Origin: an uncultured Thermomicrobiales bacterium
GTDB taxonomy: Bacteria > Chloroflexota > Chloroflexia > Thermomicrobiales > Thermomicrobiaceae
Assembly: GCA_937891245.1 (NCBI GenBank)
Contig: CALAGB010000306.1
Span: forward strand, 1 to 15,924
Length of the DNA stretch: 15,924 bases
Direction: 5' to 3'
In this document: in pieces, positions 1 to 7,056 of the stretch
Position numbering within the stretch: position 1 is the stretch's first letter
Layout of the letters: each line of letters opens with the position of its first letter
Program-made: the position numbers and the translations under genes
The notes under the pieces: model-generated
Seen by the model: only the letters and a program-made list of their open reading frames with translations
Databases searched by the model: none
Told to the model about the DNA's origin: nothing

Positions 1-1890
1 GTCGGCGCGCTCAGCAAGCAAGTCGCTTTTCTCGGCGCACCGATGGTTCAGTCGGGCCAGACCGTCGGCGTCATCGCGCTCTTCTGCCCGCTCATGGCGT
101 TCGATAACGACGAAGTCGAGTTGATTGCCGCGGTCGCCCGGCAGACCGCCGTCGCGATCGAAAACAGCCGCCTCTTCAGCGCCGAGCGTCGCCGGGCCGC
201 GCAGCTCTCCGCCATCAACGAATTTGCCCACCGGATCGTCACCTTCCATACGACCAGCGAGCTTCTCCGCACGGCAACCGACCTTGTCCACGAGTCGTTC
301 GGCTACAGCTTCGTTTCCGTCTTCGTGCGCGATCAAATGGCGGACACCTTGCAACTGCGCGCCCATTCGCCGCGCGCCAGCGATTCGCGCCTGCATGAAT
401 TGCGCATTCCGATCGGCCGCGCCGGGATCGTCGGTGATGTGGCCGCCAATGCCGAGCCGTCGATCGTCGGTGATGTCACCAACGATGCACGCTATTTCGA
501 AACGCCGGAGACCGCGACCACGCGCTCGGAACTGGCGGTACCGATTATTCACGAGGGTATCGTAATCGGCGTACTCGACGTTCAGAGCCCCGAACCGCAC
601 GCCTTCGATAACCACGACCTGACCACCCTTGTCACCATCAGCGATCAGATCTCTATCGCCCTCGAAAACGTCCGGCTGCTCGATGAAGAGCGCGAACGGA
701 GTCGGGCGCTGGCGCTGATGTTGAGCACGACACGCGCGGCCGGTTCGTCGCTGGTGCTGGATGAAGTGCTGGAGCGCCTGGCGGCCGGTATCGCCGAGGC
801 GGCCAGCGCTCAGACCTGCACCATCTATCTCTGCGACGAGGATTCGCACGATTTCATCCCAACCGTCTCGGTCGTCGACGACCGGCCGATGGCCAGCCAG
901 CTGCCGTTCAATGGTCTCCCGCTGCCGATCGATCACAGCCCGGAAATTCGCCAGATGATCAACGATCAGCAACCGATCGTCTGCTGCTGCCCACATCAGG
1001 CGATCGCCACTGGGTCGGCGCTGTCGGCCATCGTCGGCGGGCTTCCCTCGCTGATGGTTCCGCTCGTTGCGCGCGGACAGATGCTCGGCATGGCGCTCAT
1101 TCTGGGCGGTGACCAGCAGGATAATTTCACGGAAGATCAGATCCGGCTGGCGCAGGGCGTTGCCGATTCCGCAGCGCTCGCCATCGAAAACGCCAGTCTC
1201 TACGCCAAATCGCAGGGCCTTGCGATCGCTGAGGAACGCGGACGGCTGGCCCAGGAGATTCACGACGGACTCGCCCAGGGGCTGACCGCTATCTCGCTGC
1301 AGCTCGATCTGGCCGACGCTTACCTGCCGGCCAAGCCGGAGAAAGCGGCCGAAAAGGTGCGCCGCGCGCTTGATCTCACCCGCGCCAATCTCGAAGAAGC
1401 GCGCCGCTCGGTACTCGATTTGCGTGCCGCTCGCCTGCAAGAAGTCGATCTCCCCGATGCGCTGCGCCGGCTGGTGCAGCGTTTTGTCGACGACAGCGGT
1501 ATCGAGACGGAATTCGGTGCCGACAGCCTCGGCGGCCGCCTCTCAGCGCGCGTCGAGATGGGACTGCTCCGCATCGCCGAAGAGGCGCTCGATAATATCC
1601 GACGGCATTCGGCGGCCCAGCAGGTGCGCATGTCGTTGCACGCGACTGAAGATCAGGTGACACTGGCGATCGAGGACGACGGCGTCGGTTTCGATCCGCA
1701 AATCGCGGCACGAGCGTCGCAGCAAGGGGTCGGGTTTGGACTGGTTGGCGTGCGTGAACGCGCGCGACTGCTCAAAGGCTCACTCTCCCTGCAAAGTTCT
1801 CAGGGCAGCGGCACCAAGCTCGCCGTGACCGTTCCGTTCGAAGCGCGACAGGCACAACGTCAGAACAGAGCAAGAGGATTAGATGATTAG
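1..1890 (+). CDS. Multi-GAF sensor histidine kinase (DegS/NarL-type), 5' end outside window
   Basis: Sensor kinase that should autophosphorylate and pass phosphate to the response regulator encoded next. The reading frame is open from base 1, so the gene starts upstream; the ATG at 43 is internal to a GAF domain. Residues here are counted from base 1. Visible are the end of one GAF domain (to about 59), a second (about 77-228) and a third (about 245-394), then a HisKA_3 dimerisation helix with the phosphoacceptor His421 in the motif AQEIHDGLAQG, and a HATPase_c domain with N-box Asn532, G1 box DDGVGF (559-564) and a GFGLVG box near 578. No membrane helix is visible in this part, so a cytosolic sensor is plausible, but the missing N-terminus could change that. 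The third GAF carries a Cys-Cys-Cys-Pro-His cluster (328-332). The signal sensed cannot be told. The stop overlaps the regulator start by 8 bp. Confidence 0.93.
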   Translation, partial: VGALSKQVAFLGAPMVQSGQTVGVIALFCPLMAFDNDEVELIAAVARQTAVAIENSRLFSAERRRAAQLSAINEFAHRIVTFHTTSELLRTATDLVHESFGYSFVSVFVRDQMADTLQLRAHSPRASDSRLHELRIPIGRAGIVGDVAANAEPSIVGDVTNDARYFETPETATTRSELAVPIIHEGIVIGVLDVQSPEPHAFDNHDLTTLVTISDQISIALENVRLLDEERERSRALALMLSTTRAAGSSLVLDEVLERLAAGIAEAASAQTCTIYLCDEDSHDFIPTVSVVDDRPMASQLPFNGLPLPIDHSPEIRQMINDQQPIVCCCPHQAIATGSALSAIVGGLPSLMVPLVARGQMLGMALILGGDQQDNFTEDQIRLAQGVADSAALAIENASLYAKSQGLAIAEERGRLAQEIHDGLAQGLTAISLQLDLADAYLPAKPEKAAEKVRRALDLTRANLEEARRSVLDLRAARLQEVDLPDALRRLVQRFVDDSGIETEFGADSLGGRLSARVEMGLLRIAEEALDNIRRHSAAQQVRMSLHATEDQVTLAIEDDGVGFDPQIAARASQQGVGFGLVGVRERARLLKGSLSLQSSQGSGTKLAVTVPFEARQAQRQNRARGLDD

Positions 1891-2521
1891 AATCCTGGTT
1901 GTCGACGATCATCCAGTCGTGCGCGAGGGGTTGGTCGCGATTATCGAAGCGCAAGACGACATGACGGTCGTCGGCGAGGCCGGGGATGGCTCGCAGGCGA
2001 TTGCGATTTATAAAGCGGCCAAGCCGGATGTTGTGCTGATGGACCTGGCGATGCCGGGCACCGACGGCGTCCAGGCGATCGAGGGGATGCGCGCCTTCGA
2101 CCCCGAAGCGCGGGTCGTGGTGTTGACCGCCTACGACACCGACGAACGTATCCTGCGGGCGGTCGAAGCGGGTGCGCGCGGGTACCTCCTCAAGGGCGCA
2201 CCGCGCGACGACATTTTCCGGGCCGTTCGCGTCGTCAACCTCGGCGGTTCGCTCCTCGAACCGGCCGTGGCGGGCAAACTGCTCAACCGCGTTGGCGATA
2301 TCCTGCGCGGCGGTGCGCCCGAAGAGGAACTGACTCCGCGCGAGCAGGATGTGCTCAATCTGATGGCGCGGGGCTTCCGCAACAAAGAAATCGCCTTCGA
2401 GCTGCACATCACAGAGCGAACCGTCAAGTTCCACGCAAACGCGATCTACCGGAAACTCGATGTCGGTGGTCGGACCGAAGCGGTGAGCAAGGCTCTGCAA
2501 AAAGGCATGGTCAAGACATAA
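1883..2521 (+). CDS. NarL/FixJ-family response regulator
   Basis: Two-component response regulator and DNA-binding transcription factor of 212 residues, the usual size for NarL/LuxR-type regulators. The receiver domain (about 1-118) has the acidic pair Asp8/Asp9, phosphoacceptor Asp54 in VLMDLAMPG, Thr82 and Lys104. The C-terminal LuxR-type helix-turn-helix (about 148-212) contains LTPREQDVLNLMARG and a recognition helix around ITERTVKFH. The ATG at 1883 is preceded by AGAGGA with a short 4-nt spacer and lies inside the end of the kinase gene, so translation is probably coupled. The kinase is very likely its cognate partner. Target genes cannot be inferred from the window. Confidence 0.95.
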   Translation: MIRILVVDDHPVVREGLVAIIEAQDDMTVVGEAGDGSQAIAIYKAAKPDVVLMDLAMPGTDGVQAIEGMRAFDPEARVVVLTAYDTDERILRAVEAGARGYLLKGAPRDDIFRAVRVVNLGGSLLEPAVAGKLLNRVGDILRGGAPEEELTPREQDVLNLMARGFRNKEIAFELHITERTVKFHANAIYRKLDVGGRTEAVSKALQKGMVKT

Positions 2522-2562
2522 TTCTGTATTTTCGACGTCACAACGATCTGCCCGCACTGACC

Positions 2563-2605
2563 AGCGCCACGTCCTCCAGATTCAGGGCGTGGCGTTTGTT
2601 GTTCG
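2563..2605 (+). terminator. Probable intrinsic terminator after the two-component operon
   Basis: Ten-base-pair stem CGCCACGTCC (2565-2574) with GGGCGTGGCG (2585-2594), one G-U pair and a 10-nt loop, followed by TTTGTTGTT. It starts about 40 nt after the regulator stop codon, the expected place for rho-independent termination of the kinase-regulator transcript. The T-tract is interrupted by G, so strength is uncertain. Confidence 0.6.
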
Positions 2606-2836
2606 CGTAGGGGAAACCCCTCTTGCGCCCGCACAACGAAGCAGGTAGGGTACAAGGTGGCGTTGTGCGCTGATTCGGGCGAATATGCCCCAAGCCGTGC
2701 CACAACGTCACAAATGCGCTTATGATAGACAGCGGACACGCCGTATGGCGTGTTCGAGCGCGCCCGGGCCAGCAATGGCGCTCGCCTCGGTGTTCGCTGC
2801 TGATACACATGAACAGAGAGGAGACAATGGCCCGTA
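2606..2836 (+). other. Gene-free, hairpin-rich stretch upstream of the Lrp-type regulator
   Basis: No credible gene lies between the regulator stop (2521) and 2837. After the terminator come a small GGGG-AAA-CCCC hairpin (2610-2620), a 9-bp inverted repeat CGCACAACG / CGTTGTGCG (2630-2638 and 2661-2669), a TATGAT hexamer (2721-2726), and two strong hairpins just downstream of it: ACACGCC-GTAT-GGCGTGT (2736-2753) and CGAGCGC / GCGCTCG (2755-2761 and 2778-2784). If TATGAT is a -10 box, transcription would begin near 2732 and both hairpins would lie in the first 55 nt of the leader. I do not recognise a named riboswitch. Confidence 0.5.
2721..2726 (+). promoter_or_regulatory. Candidate -10 box for the Lrp-kinase transcript
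   Basis: TATGAT matches the sigma-70-type -10 consensus at five of six positions and sits 110 nt before the regulator gene. No good -35 hexamer is found 16 to 18 nt upstream and there is no extended TGn motif, so the call rests on the hexamer and location only. Confidence 0.3.
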
Positions 2837-2844
2837 ATGATTGA
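2827..2844 (+). CDS. Candidate five-codon leader ORF (MARND) overlapping the Lrp start
   Basis: ATG at 2827 follows GAGAGGAG (2816-2823) with a 3-nt gap and is read for five codons to TGA at 2842-2844. The start codon of the regulator gene (2837) lies inside it in another frame. The only Shine-Dalgarno in this leader is 13 nt from the regulator ATG, long for efficient initiation, so termination-reinitiation from this tiny ORF is conceivable. No in-frame upstream start exists for the regulator. Equally it may be chance; nothing in the five residues suggests a function. Confidence 0.3.
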   Translation: MARND

Positions 2845-3370
2845 CGGCCAAAGTTCTCGCAGAACCCGCGTGCTCCAGCCCGATGACCTCGATCGCCAGA
2901 TCATTCGCCTGCTCCGCGCGGACGGACGACGAAGTAACCGCGAAATCGCCCGCAGGCTCGATGTGCCCGAAGCCACCGTACGCTACCGAGTGCGACGACT
3001 CATTGAAAGCGGCATCCTCAAGATTACCGCCTCGGTCGATCCTGAGCATCTTGGCTACGCGCTCACGGCGGTGATCAGCGTCCAGGTCGAACCGGAGCGG
3101 ATCAACGACGCGGCTGCCGAAGTTTCGGATATGCCCGAAGTGATGTGGTCAGCGATCACGGCCGGCGCGCACGACGTGATGGTGATGGCGTCGTTCCGCA
3201 ACCAGGACGAGATGTTCAATTTCCTCACGAACCGGCTGGCGCGTATCCCGGGTACGCTTCGCACCGAGACATCGGTCGCTCTCCGCGTGTTGAAGAAGCA
3301 ACATGAATGGGCGACGGATCTCACCTCGAAGGTTGAAGAGGGTGCGGCCGAAACGGTCGCGATCGACTGA
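2837..3370 (+). CDS. Lrp/AsnC-family transcriptional regulator
   Basis: DNA-binding regulator of 177 residues, close to the typical length (about 150-170) with a short N-terminal extension. An AsnC-type winged helix (about 17-65) begins LDRQIIRLLRADGRRSNREI and includes the recognition segment PEATVRYRVRRL. The ligand-binding RAM domain follows (about 75-150), with ITAGAHDVMVMASF typical of the effector/oligomerisation fold. Lrp-type proteins usually bind amino acids or related small molecules and form octamers. It precedes the sugar kinase gene by 35 nt on the same strand, so the two are probably co-transcribed and the protein may act locally, though its ligand is unknown. The ATG at 2837 is the only in-frame start before the conserved domain; its Shine-Dalgarno spacing is unusually long. 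Confidence 0.93.
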   Translation: MIDGQSSRRTRVLQPDDLDRQIIRLLRADGRRSNREIARRLDVPEATVRYRVRRLIESGILKITASVDPEHLGYALTAVISVQVEPERINDAAAEVSDMPEVMWSAITAGAHDVMVMASFRNQDEMFNFLTNRLARIPGTLRTETSVALRVLKKQHEWATDLTSKVEEGAAETVAID

Positions 3371-3405
3371 GCAGCGCACACCCAGCAGCGGGAAGGGCGG
3401 TGGCG

Positions 3406-4368
3406 ATGGCCGAATACGATCTGGTCGCCTTTGGCGAGACGATGATCCGGCTATCGACTCCGCTCGGCCAGCGGCTCGAAACGAGCACGACGCTCGATAT
3501 CGGTATCGGTGGTGCCGAATCGAATGTCGCCATCGCGCTGGCGCGACTCGGGCGACCCGTCGCCTGGAGTTCGGTGCTGCCACGCAATCCATTCGGTGCG
3601 CGCATCGCGGCCGAATTGCGTCGCCACCAGGTCGATGACCGGCAGATCTCGTGGGTCGATCATGGGCGCGTCGGCGTCTACTACCTTGATAGCGGCGCGC
3701 CGCCACGGCCGACACATGTCGTCTACGATCGAGCGGCGTCCGCCATCGCGCTGTGCGACCCGGACGCAGTCGACCCGTCCCTCGCAACGCGGGCGCGTGT
3801 GCTCCATTTGACCGGCATCACACCGGCATTGAGCGAATCGTGTGCCGAGATCACGCGCCGGTTCGCCGCCTGCGCCAATAAAGCGAATGTGCCGCTCAGC
3901 TTCGACGTCAACTACCGCGCACTCCTCTGGTCACCTGACGAGGCGGCGGCAGCGCTCGAACCGCTCTGTGCCGCCGCCACGATCCTCTTCTGTGGACGAA
4001 ACGACGCCCGCACCCTCTGGGGTATTGACGGCAGTAATGACGAGGTGCTCGCCGAGCTTGCGCGACGCTTCGGCACCGAAACGACCGTCCTCACCCTCGG
4101 CGACGAAGGCGCGCTGGTACGTACGCCGTCCGGCGAGACGCTGCACCAGGCGGCACCGGCCGTCCAGGTCGTCGACAAAGTCGGCGCCGGCGACGCCTTC
4201 GCCGCCGGCTTCCTGCACGGCTATCTCAATGGTGACATCCCGCGCGCCCTTCGCCTCGGAGTCGCCCTCGCCGCGCTCAAAATGACGATCCACGGTGACC
4301 TCGCCCTCATCTCCGCCCGCGAACTCGAAGCCTGGTCCGGCATCACCACGCACACCGTGCTGCGCTGA
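3406..4368 (+). CDS. kdgK: PfkB-family carbohydrate kinase, probably 2-keto-3-deoxygluconate kinase
   Basis: ATP-dependent sugar kinase of the ribokinase/PfkB fold, about 320 residues as usual. The N-terminal signature is GIGGAESNVAIALARLG (33-49), and the C-terminal signature DKVGAGDAFAAGF carries the catalytic base Asp263. The segment FDVNYRALLW (166-175) and the N-terminal AFGETMIRL are typical of KdgK-like members, which phosphorylate 2-keto-3-deoxygluconate in Entner-Doudoroff-type or uronate catabolism. Substrate specificity within PfkB is hard to fix by sequence, and fructokinase or another ketose kinase is possible. A GTG at 3400 and an ATG at 3406 are both in frame; GGAAGG at 3391-3396 is 9 nt from the ATG but only 3 nt from the GTG, so ATG is preferred. 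No other pathway gene is in the window. Confidence 0.9.
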   Translation: MAEYDLVAFGETMIRLSTPLGQRLETSTTLDIGIGGAESNVAIALARLGRPVAWSSVLPRNPFGARIAAELRRHQVDDRQISWVDHGRVGVYYLDSGAPPRPTHVVYDRAASAIALCDPDAVDPSLATRARVLHLTGITPALSESCAEITRRFAACANKANVPLSFDVNYRALLWSPDEAAAALEPLCAAATILFCGRNDARTLWGIDGSNDEVLAELARRFGTETTVLTLGDEGALVRTPSGETLHQAAPAVQVVDKVGAGDAFAAGFLHGYLNGDIPRALRLGVALAALKMTIHGDLALISARELEAWSGITTHTVLR

Positions 4369-4527
4369 CAGTCAACCTCGGGGAGCGACAGACGGAGAAC
4401 CGAGTGCCAAACGGCGAGACCCCCAGCGCGAACGTTGGTGGCGGCCGATGCCCCCCAGGGGGACGGGATCGAGTAAACCGGGGCCGGTAGCCGCCGGAGG
4501 CCCGCCAGAGGGAACGGTGTATATGAT

Positions 4528-4579
4528 CCCGAACGTTGACCTCGTCCCGTGCCCGCGCGGGACGAGGTCAACGTTCGGG
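4528..4579. repeat. Perfect 22-bp inverted repeat with 8-nt loop
   Basis: The arm at 4528-4549, beginning CCCGAACGTTGACC and ending TCGTCCCG, is exactly reverse-complementary to 4558-4579, with loop TGCCCGCG. The arm is nearly the same as units at 15488 and 15538 (CCCGAACGTGGCGTCG then YCCCG), so it is a member of a dispersed family and not a one-off hairpin. Its place between convergent genes allows a bidirectional terminator role, though there is no T-run after either arm. Confidence 0.9.
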
Positions 4580-4601
4580 GTTGCGCGATTCGTTCTCCTC
4601 T

Positions 4602-4656
4602 GAAGGATGTCGGATAGCAGTTCGCTTGGGGAACATCCTTCGTTCCCTCAGGAGGG
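4602..4656. repeat. Degenerate palindromic element
   Basis: GAAGGATGT (4602-4610) pairs with ACATCCTTC (4633-4641). The right half, ATCCTTCGTTCCCTCAGGAG, resembles the right arms of the palindromic elements at 9097-9125 and 15775-15805 (ATCCTTC or ATGCTTCG, then CTCAGGA/CTCAGCA). It looks like a decayed copy of the same family, with an internal deletion in the left arm. Confidence 0.5.
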
Positions 4657-4717
4657 CGGTTGGTGCCGACATCGACTGCTACGCGTGATAACCCCACGGC
4701 CGTTCACCAGTACGTCG

Positions 4718-5233
4718 TTACGGCTCCTGTTGCGCCTGAAAACGCCCTTCATAGTGGGCGTGGCCGGTGCACTCTTCGAGGATGATCTGGCAGATGGTGG
4801 TGCCGGGGTGGACGGCGAGCGGCATCGGGCCGGCGTTGTTCATTTCCAGCACCTGCTTGGCGTCAGTGATGCCCGGTTGCATGAAGTTGGCGGTCACGTG
4901 CACCATCAAGCCGACGCGGGCGAAGCGACTGCGCCCCTGGATCCAGCCGCAGATGTTGTCCGGCAACGTGATCCGTTCGCGGGTGACACCGTGGACGGCG
5001 TGGCCGGGGAGGAGCAGGAAGTAGTCGCCGACCTCGACGACATCGGTGACGTCGCGATGATCGGCGTCGTCCGTCACGTGAAAGATGTTGTGGATGGTGC
5101 GAAAGACACGGAATTGATTGCCGAGATGCAGGTCAATCGAGGCCGGACCGACGCACTCGGGATCGAACGGGTCGATCCCAATCTCACCCGCCTCGATCCG
5201 GCGCAGCAGTTCGGGTCGCGTCAGCACAGCCAT
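4718..5233 (-). CDS. dcd: dCTP deaminase
   Basis: Deaminates dCTP to dUTP in pyrimidine deoxynucleotide synthesis, feeding dUTPase and thymidylate synthesis; acts as a cytosolic homotrimer. With the ATG at 5233 the protein has 171 residues. Family motifs seen are GPASIDLHLGNQF (29-41), the nucleotide-binding segment GRSRFARVGL (100-109) followed by HVTANFMQPG, and VLEMNNAG, where Glu130 aligns with the catalytic Glu138 of E. coli Dcd. The usual GRSS motif reads GRSR here. A TTG start at 5263 would add ten residues, but GGAAGG lies 9 nt before the ATG. The gene begins 22 nt after the amidase stop codon, so it is probably the last gene of that operon. Whether it also hydrolyses dUTP, as bifunctional archaeal-type enzymes do, cannot be told. 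Confidence 0.93.
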   Translation of the reverse strand: MAVLTRPELLRRIEAGEIGIDPFDPECVGPASIDLHLGNQFRVFRTIHNIFHVTDDADHRDVTDVVEVGDYFLLLPGHAVHGVTRERITLPDNICGWIQGRSRFARVGLMVHVTANFMQPGITDAKQVLEMNNAGPMPLAVHPGTTICQIILEECTGHAHYEGRFQAQQEP

Positions 5234-5255
5234 CGGCAGGCGCCTTCCCGTCGCA

Positions 5256-6563
5256 TCATCCAAAAACAGGTGGCGCGATCAGGCCGAGCGTCGTTTCTGC
5301 CCAGGCGGCCAGTCGCAACAGCGCAGCATCCGCTCCACGACGACCGATCAGCTGGGTGCCGATCGGCAAACCGTGGGCGCCGACTCCGGTCGGCAGCGTG
5401 ATGGCCGGTGTGCCCAGCAACGACCAGGGCGACTGGAAGGTGCGATCGCCGGTCGAGCCAAGCACGCGCGGAGGCGCAACGTTGGACGCGGTCGGCAAGA
5501 GCAATGCATCGTACGTGTCAAAGAGCGCATCGACCTGGCGTCCAAGCACACCACGCAAACGACGGGCCTTCTGGTCGTAGATCGCCGGGATGAGCGCGCC
5601 TGAATCGACCTCGCTCGGGATCGCCGGTCCGTAGGCATCCCGCATCTCGGCCACCTGCGCGCGATGCACTTCGGCGACCTCCACCTGCATGATGAGATGA
5701 TGCACGGCGAGAAGCAGATCGAGATCGAACGGCAAGCGGATGTTCACCACCTCGGCGCCCGCGTCGCTGAGTCGAGCGCGGACATCATGCTGATGCGCCG
5801 CCACCTCTGGCTCGGAGCGCTCGCCGAACTCGTCGATGACGGCAATGCGTGGCGGGGCGGGCTGTGTCGCAGTCGCACTTGGATCATCGACCAGCGCGCC
5901 ATAGACGAGCGCGGCATCGCGGGCGGTTTGCGTGATCAGCCCAAGGTGATCGAGCGACCAAGCCAGCGGCAGTACGCCAGCGCGCGTGAACCAGTTGAAG
6001 GTCGGTTTTAAGCCAACCGCGCCGCAGTAGGCAGCCGGACGGAGCACTGAGCCGGCCGTCTGCGTGCCAAGCGCCAGTGGCACGGTGCGCGCGCCGACAG
6101 CAGCTCCGGAGCCGGAACTGGAACCGCCGGGCGTGTGGTCCGGATCATACGGGTTGACGGTTGGTGCCGGGTCGGAAAAAGCGAACTGCGTCGTGTGTGT
6201 CTTCCCGAGCGGAATCGCGCCGAGTGCACGCAGCTTGGCCACGATCGGCGCATCCCGCCGAGCGACGCGCTCGCGATAGGGCGAGAAACCGGCTTCGGTC
6301 GGCAAACCTTCGACATCGATAATGTCCTTGACGCCGAAGGGGAGACCCTGCAACGGAAGGACGGCGCCACGCGCTGACCGTTCATCGAGAACGCCGGCCG
6401 CACGCAGCGCGGCGGCGCGATCGACGTGAACCCACGCATGCAGCCACGGTTCAATCTGGTCGATCTGGTCGAGACAGGCCGATACCCACTCGTGCGCGCT
6501 CACCTGGCGCTGCTGAATACGAGCGACCGTGTCCATGGCTGGACGCTGTGTCAATTCGCTCAT
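5256..6563 (-). CDS. Amidase-signature family hydrolase (AtzE/GatA-like)
   Basis: Serine hydrolase of the amidase signature family that cleaves C-N amide bonds; 435 residues, within the usual range. The Ser-cisSer-Lys triad is visible: Lys79 in GLPFGVKDIIDVEG, Ser148 in TPGGSSSGSGAAV, and nucleophile Ser172 in GTQTAGSVLRPAAYCG, followed by GLKPT. No signal peptide is seen. Its start codon overlaps the stop of the small upstream gene (ATGA), so the two are translationally coupled. That partner resembles AtzG, which points to an AtzE-like soluble amidase complex instead of a lone enzyme. The substrate is unknown; small ureides, carbamoyl compounds and aryl or aliphatic amides are all possible. 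It is unlikely to be GatA, since no gatC or gatB accompanies it. Confidence 0.92.
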   Translation of the reverse strand: MSELTQRPAMDTVARIQQRQVSAHEWVSACLDQIDQIEPWLHAWVHVDRAAALRAAGVLDERSARGAVLPLQGLPFGVKDIIDVEGLPTEAGFSPYRERVARRDAPIVAKLRALGAIPLGKTHTTQFAFSDPAPTVNPYDPDHTPGGSSSGSGAAVGARTVPLALGTQTAGSVLRPAAYCGAVGLKPTFNWFTRAGVLPLAWSLDHLGLITQTARDAALVYGALVDDPSATATQPAPPRIAVIDEFGERSEPEVAAHQHDVRARLSDAGAEVVNIRLPFDLDLLLAVHHLIMQVEVAEVHRAQVAEMRDAYGPAIPSEVDSGALIPAIYDQKARRLRGVLGRQVDALFDTYDALLLPTASNVAPPRVLGSTGDRTFQSPWSLLGTPAITLPTGVGAHGLPIGTQLIGRRGADAALLRLAAWAETTLGLIAPPVFG

Positions 6564-6766
6564 CGGAGATCACCGTCCAGTCCCGAGCGATCAGGTGGGT
6601 CCTCCGCGAACTCGAGCGGTGCGGCGGCGATCAGCGCCAACCAACGGGCGCTATTCTGAAGACGGCCGGCGAGCGCTTCGGCTCGCTCCGGTCCGTAGCG
6701 CTCCTCGGCAGCCCGACGCAAGAGTCGCGCGAACGCTTCCACGCTCGGCTCAGATTCAGGTGACAC
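6560..6766 (-). CDS. Small AtzG/GatC-like amidase partner subunit
   Basis: A 68-residue helical protein whose stop overlaps the amidase start by 4 bp. It starts at a GTG (6766) preceded by a strong Shine-Dalgarno, AAAGGAG with a 6-nt spacer, better than that of the amidase itself. The pattern FARLLRRAAEE, then LAGRLQNSARWLALIAAAPL and FAEDPPD fits the AtzG-like (DUF4089) family: two helices followed by an extended, acidic tail. AtzG, about the same length, binds and stabilises the amidase AtzE and, like GatC on GatA, lines its active site with its tail. Family assignment is by pattern and context, not by search. A weak promoter-like pair (TTGACG at 6851-6846 and CATCCT at 6828-6823, minus strand) lies upstream. 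Confidence 0.8.
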   Translation of the reverse strand: MSPESEPSVEAFARLLRRAAEERYGPERAEALAGRLQNSARWLALIAAAPLEFAEDPPDRSGLDGDLR

Positions 6767-6806
6767 GGCTCGCTCCTTTGTCGCTGATTGCCGGACTTGG
6801 CGATTG

Positions 6807-6832
6807 CATTCGCCTGCAGCTCAGGATGACGG
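6807..6832. repeat. Half copy of the dispersed palindromic element
   Basis: The stretch around TTCGCCTGCAGCTCAGGATG matches the right arm of the elements at 9097-9125 and 15775-15805 (TTCGCTGCGGCTCAGCATGA). No left arm is visible nearby, so this appears to be a decayed remnant between two divergent transcription units. Confidence 0.45.
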
Positions 6833-6879
6833 CAGCGCGGCCTGACGTCAAGCGCGCCGGGAATACGCTCTGGACCCCA

Positions 6880-6888
6880 TGGTATATT
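6880..6888 (+). promoter_or_regulatory. Candidate extended -10 promoter for the redox cassette
   Basis: TGG followed by TATATT fits an extended -10 element (TGn-TATAAT-like) about 170 nt upstream of the CDGSH gene. No clear -35 hexamer precedes it, which is allowed for extended -10 promoters. No alternative in the 6767-7056 spacer looks better. Not proven. Confidence 0.35.
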
Positions 6889-7056
6889 GATACGAAGGGG
6901 ATTGGGAGCAGGTGCCCGGGGGAACCGCGCACGCGGCGGGCAATTCGGCTCCACATCATCCGGTTTACCGGCTCAGACGTAAGCCGTATGCGGACGCCAC
7001 GATCGTGCTGGCGCCCTGTTGTCGTATGCGGTGTAACTACCGAGGAGGAGCTTTTC

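Larger units (their letters stand above)
4369..4717. other. Gene-free, repeat-rich stretch between convergent transcription units
   Basis: 349 bp between the 3' ends of the sugar kinase (+) and dCTP deaminase (-) genes. No coding potential is credible. It contains fragments similar to the repeat block at 15.4-15.6 kb, for example AGGCCCGCC followed by AGGGGAAC-like sequence and CCCGAACGT, plus the long inverted repeat at 4528-4579 and a palindromic element at 4602-4656. Transcripts from both sides end here, so the hairpins could act as terminators, but none has a good T-tract. Confidence 0.7.

Noticed and set aside
1772..2557. 261-codon minus-strand open frame over the response regulator gene
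   Set aside because: Antisense to a clear NarL-type regulator and without any recognisable domain.
4607..5401. 264-codon plus-strand open frame opposite dCTP deaminase
   Set aside because: Antisense to a gene with clear dCTP deaminase motifs; no domain or ribosome binding site supports it.
6529..7056. Upstream extension of the CDGSH reading frame
   Set aside because: The in-frame sequence overlaps the AtzG-like gene antisense and has no protein-like character; a strong Shine-Dalgarno marks the start at GTG 7057.
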